Part shown: positions 6,956 through 9,085 of the stretch, one piece after another | Numbering within the stretch: position 1 is the stretch's first letter | Layout of the letters: each line of letters starts with the position of its first letter | NCBI GenBank assembly: GCA_002335345.1 | Contig: DDCS01000126.1 | Location: forward strand, 1-9,085 | Reading direction: 5' to 3' | Length of the DNA stretch: 9,085 nucleotides | Source of the DNA: Flavobacteriaceae bacterium UBA2000 | GTDB lineage: Bacteria > Bacteroidota > Bacteroidia > Flavobacteriales > Flavobacteriaceae | Made by a program: the position numbers and the translations under genes | The notes under the pieces: model-generated | Database searches by the model: none | What the model saw: only the letters and a program-made list of their open reading frames with translations | Told to the model about the DNA's origin: nothing

Positions 6956-8285
6956 ATTCTTAGAGAACGTCGAGCAGTTGGTCGCGCAAAAAAAGCGCAA
7001 AGCCATACGTGACCTTATGGGAGAGTTTCACTTCGCCGATCTTGCCGAAGTGCTCGATGCCCTTGAAACCGAGCAAGCGACTTATCTCGTAAAATCCCTT
7101 GAAAGCGATGTTACCTCAGAGGCGCTCATGGAGCTCGATGACGACGTTCGTGAAAAAATTCTGGGTCGTCTTTCCCCAAATGAAATCGCCAGGGAACTTG
7201 AAGAAATGGATACCGATGATGCTGCCGATGTCGTGTCGGAGCTCGATATTGCAATCCAGCAAAAGGTAATCGACCGAATTGAGGACGAAGAGCACGCAGC
7301 AGATATTGTTGAACTCTTAAAATATGACGAGGATACCGCAGGGGGGCTTATGGCCAAGGAATTAGTTCGGGTCAAAGACACATGGACCACAGCGGGCTGT
7401 ATCCGAGAGATGCGTCGGCAAGCGAAAAATGTAACCCGGGTTCATTCCATTTATGTCGTCGACAAAGCTGGGGTACTCAAAGGTCGTTTGTCTTTAAAGG
7501 ATCTGTTGACCGCACCAGAACGTGCCCGAATTGCCGATATCTATATCCCAAAGGTTGATTTTGTTACCGATAACACCGAAGGCGAAGAGGTGGCCCGAAT
7601 TATGCAGAAATATGACCTAGAGGCCATTCCTGTGGTTAATAATGCTGGGGTATTGTTGGGGCGTGTAACCATTGACGATATCGTCGATTTTATTCGGGAA
7701 GAAGCCGAAAAAGATTATCAAATGGCTGCGGGTATTAGTGGCGATGTTGAGGCTGATGACAGTCTAGGAAAATTGACCAAAGCCCGTTTACCCTGGCTGC
7801 TTATCGGCATGTTTGGGGGTATTGGCGCTGCCAGCATTATCGATGGATTCGGAACCATTTTAACTGATTTTCCTAATTTATTTTTGTTTGTCCCCTTAAT
7901 TCAAGCCACTGCCGGAAATGTCGGGGTTCAGTCCAGTGCTATCGTTGTTCAGGGTTTGGCCAACGACACCCTTAAAGGAAATATCACGGGGCGCCTCTTA
8001 AAAGAAACTGCTTTGGCCCTAATTAATGGCCTGAGTATCGCGTTAATTGTACTGATTTTAAGTCACTTATTTTTTAATACGACTTATCTTGAGTCCATCA
8101 GCATTGGTTTAGCTGTAGTTGTCGTCATTTTAATCGCAGCCCTGGTAGGCACCTTTGTTCCCATGCTCCTGGATAAAAAAGGCATTGATCCGGCGGTGGC
8201 TACAGGGCCCTTTATTACCACAAGTAATGATGTTTTTGGCATCCTTATTTACTTCTTGATTGCAAAACTCATCTTAGGCATTTAG
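6933..8285 (+). CDS. mgtE: Magnesium transporter MgtE
   Basis: Inner-membrane Mg2+ channel of 450 residues, gated by cytoplasmic Mg2+. An acidic superhelical N domain (about 1-130) contains repeated ELDDD, MDTDDAADV and DEEHAADIV motifs. Two CBS domains follow (about 138-195 and 200-258), joined to the membrane part by a plug helix around EEAEKDYQMAAG (256-267). About five transmembrane helices lie between 284 and 450, with the family pore sequences AGNVGVQSSA (327-336) and DPAVATGPFITTSND (419-433); Asp433 corresponds to the pore aspartate known from the Thermus MgtE structure. The frame is open further upstream, but MAFQLTPEFL at ATG 6933 matches the usual N-terminus and has GGAAAG just upstream; this start lies inside the rsmA end with a 23-base overlap. 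There is no leader for a Mg2+ riboswitch, so control is probably by protein gating. Confidence 0.97.
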   Translation: MAFQLTPEFLENVEQLVAQKKRKAIRDLMGEFHFADLAEVLDALETEQATYLVKSLESDVTSEALMELDDDVREKILGRLSPNEIARELEEMDTDDAADVVSELDIAIQQKVIDRIEDEEHAADIVELLKYDEDTAGGLMAKELVRVKDTWTTAGCIREMRRQAKNVTRVHSIYVVDKAGVLKGRLSLKDLLTAPERARIADIYIPKVDFVTDNTEGEEVARIMQKYDLEAIPVVNNAGVLLGRVTIDDIVDFIREEAEKDYQMAAGISGDVEADDSLGKLTKARLPWLLIGMFGGIGAASIIDGFGTILTDFPNLFLFVPLIQATAGNVGVQSSAIVVQGLANDTLKGNITGRLLKETALALINGLSIALIVLILSHLFFNTTYLESISIGLAVVVVILIAALVGTFVPMLLDKKGIDPAVATGPFITTSNDVFGILIYFLIAKLILGI

Positions 8286-8294
8286 ATACAGTAC

Positions 8295-9085
8295 ATGAAA
8301 ATTCTTCATATTGATCAAAATCATCCCGTATTATGGTCAGAGCTCAGTGTTCTTGGTTATAAAAATACCCAGGGATATTCGCTCACCCGAGAAGAAGTTT
8401 TATCGATTATTGAATCGTATGATGGGGTCGTGATTCGCAGCAGAATTTTAATTGACCGTGCGTTCTTAGACGCCGCAAAACAGCTCAAATTTATCGCCCG
8501 CGTTGGGGCAGGCCTCGACGCAATCGACACGGACTATGCCGCGGAAAAAGGAGTGCTTCTCATTAGCGCCCCCGAGGGGAACAGTAGCGCCGTCGGCGAA
8601 CACGCCTTAGGCCTATTGTTGAATTTACTCAACAATATAAATCGTGCAGATCGCGAACTACGACAGGGCCTTTGGCGGCGCGAACCCAACCGAGGTCATG
8701 AACTCTCAGGCCACACGGTAGGGATTATTGGCTACGGCCATATGGGTAAAGCATTTGCAAAAACCCTGCGCGGATTCGATTGCCCCGTTATCTGTTACGA
8801 TATCAAACCCGAAGTCGGTGACCAAAACGCCCATCAAGTAACCCTAGAGCAGTTTTTTGCCCAAGCACAAGTGGTGAGCCTACACACCCCTTTGACCCCG
8901 GAAACAGAATTTATGATTAATGCAGAATTCATCGAGAAATTCGCTCACAATATTTACCTGATCAATACCGCTCGAGGGCGCTCAGTGGTGACTCAAGATC
9001 TCGTAGCGGCTTTAGAGCGCGGCAAAGTACTTGGGGCAGGGCTCGATGTTTTGGAATATGAGCATAGCTCTTTTGAAAAACTCCA
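8295..9085 (+). CDS. NAD-dependent D-2-hydroxyacid dehydrogenase (phosphoglycerate dehydrogenase-like), 3'-truncated
   Basis: The frame starts at ATG 8295, nine bases after mgtE, and stays open to the window edge, giving 263 residues of a protein usually just over 300 long. The fold has a split substrate domain (start and, beyond the window, end) around a Rossmann NAD domain. Visible features: VGAGLDAID at 70-78, EGNSSAVGEHALG at 94-106, NAD-binding GYGHMG at 146-151 with Asp169 (CYDIK) favouring NAD over NADP, LHTPLTPET at 196-204, NTARG at 224-228 with catalytic Arg227, and Glu256 in GLDVLEYE, whose 29-residue spacing from the Arg equals that of E. coli SerA. The catalytic His should lie just past the edge. 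It resembles SerA but shows no serine-pathway neighbour, so substrate is uncertain: 3-phosphoglycerate or another 2-hydroxyacid. Confidence 0.92.
   Translation, partial: MKILHIDQNHPVLWSELSVLGYKNTQGYSLTREEVLSIIESYDGVVIRSRILIDRAFLDAAKQLKFIARVGAGLDAIDTDYAAEKGVLLISAPEGNSSAVGEHALGLLLNLLNNINRADRELRQGLWRREPNRGHELSGHTVGIIGYGHMGKAFAKTLRGFDCPVICYDIKPEVGDQNAHQVTLEQFFAQAQVVSLHTPLTPETEFMINAEFIEKFAHNIYLINTARGRSVVTQDLVAALERGKVLGAGLDVLEYEHSSFEKL
8614..8637 (+). repeat. Perfect 9-base inverted repeat with 6-base loop inside the dehydrogenase gene
   Basis: TATTGTTGA (8614-8622) and TCAACAATA (8629-8637) are exact reverse complements around the loop ATTTAC. The repeat encodes part of the Leu/Asn-rich helix LLNLLNNIN. 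It is AT-rich, has no T-run after it and sits mid-gene, so it is probably a by-product of the amino-acid repeat, though it could form an mRNA hairpin or an operator-like site. Confidence 0.3.

Noticed and set aside
7082..7390. Minus-strand open frame rich in Ser within mgtE
   Set aside because: It mirrors the acidic Asp/Glu codons of the MgtE N domain on the other strand; no homology or initiation signal.

Overview
The window reads as chromosomal housekeeping DNA from a member of the Bacteroidota, most likely Flavobacteriia. Evidence: every gene resembles flavobacterial versions as I remember them (RsmA with a GNFPYN rather than NLPY-type catalytic loop, SerRS with the NGSALALPR motif 3, a DUF4286 protein, an MgtE ending in KLILG); Shine-Dalgarno sequences are weak or absent; and the best promoter candidate has the Bacteroidota -7 form TAnnTTTG. 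GC content looks moderate, in the mid-40s percent by eye. No tRNA, rRNA, insertion sequence, CRISPR array, phage gene or integration site was seen. All genes are on the + strand and nearly all bases are coding; the longest gap is 80 bases.

Layout: (1) 1-2639 is a tightly overlapping trio: the 3' part of pth (peptidyl-tRNA hydrolase), ribF (bifunctional riboflavin kinase/FAD synthetase) and a membrane protein of the HTTM / vitamin K-dependent gamma-carboxylase family. (2) An 80-base gap holds a probable promoter for serS. (3) 2720-9085 carries serS (seryl-tRNA synthetase), a secreted TPR-repeat protein, a small DUF4286 protein, rsmA (16S rRNA dimethyltransferase), mgtE (magnesium channel) and the 5' part of an NAD-dependent 2-hydroxyacid dehydrogenase. 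Gaps are 53, 23, overlap, overlap and 9 bases, so these are probably transcribed largely together.

Functionally the block mixes translation (pth, serS, rsmA), cofactor supply (ribF), Mg2+ uptake (mgtE) and less understood proteins (carboxylase-like membrane protein, TPR protein, DUF4286, dehydrogenase). I know of no pathway joining them; the clustering looks like a lineage-conserved gene order. No defence or mobile system is visible. The item most worth a second look is the carboxylase-like protein, which keeps positions matching the catalytic Lys and active-site His of human gamma-glutamyl carboxylase, plus its C-terminal domain, in an organism where no carboxylation substrate is known to me.
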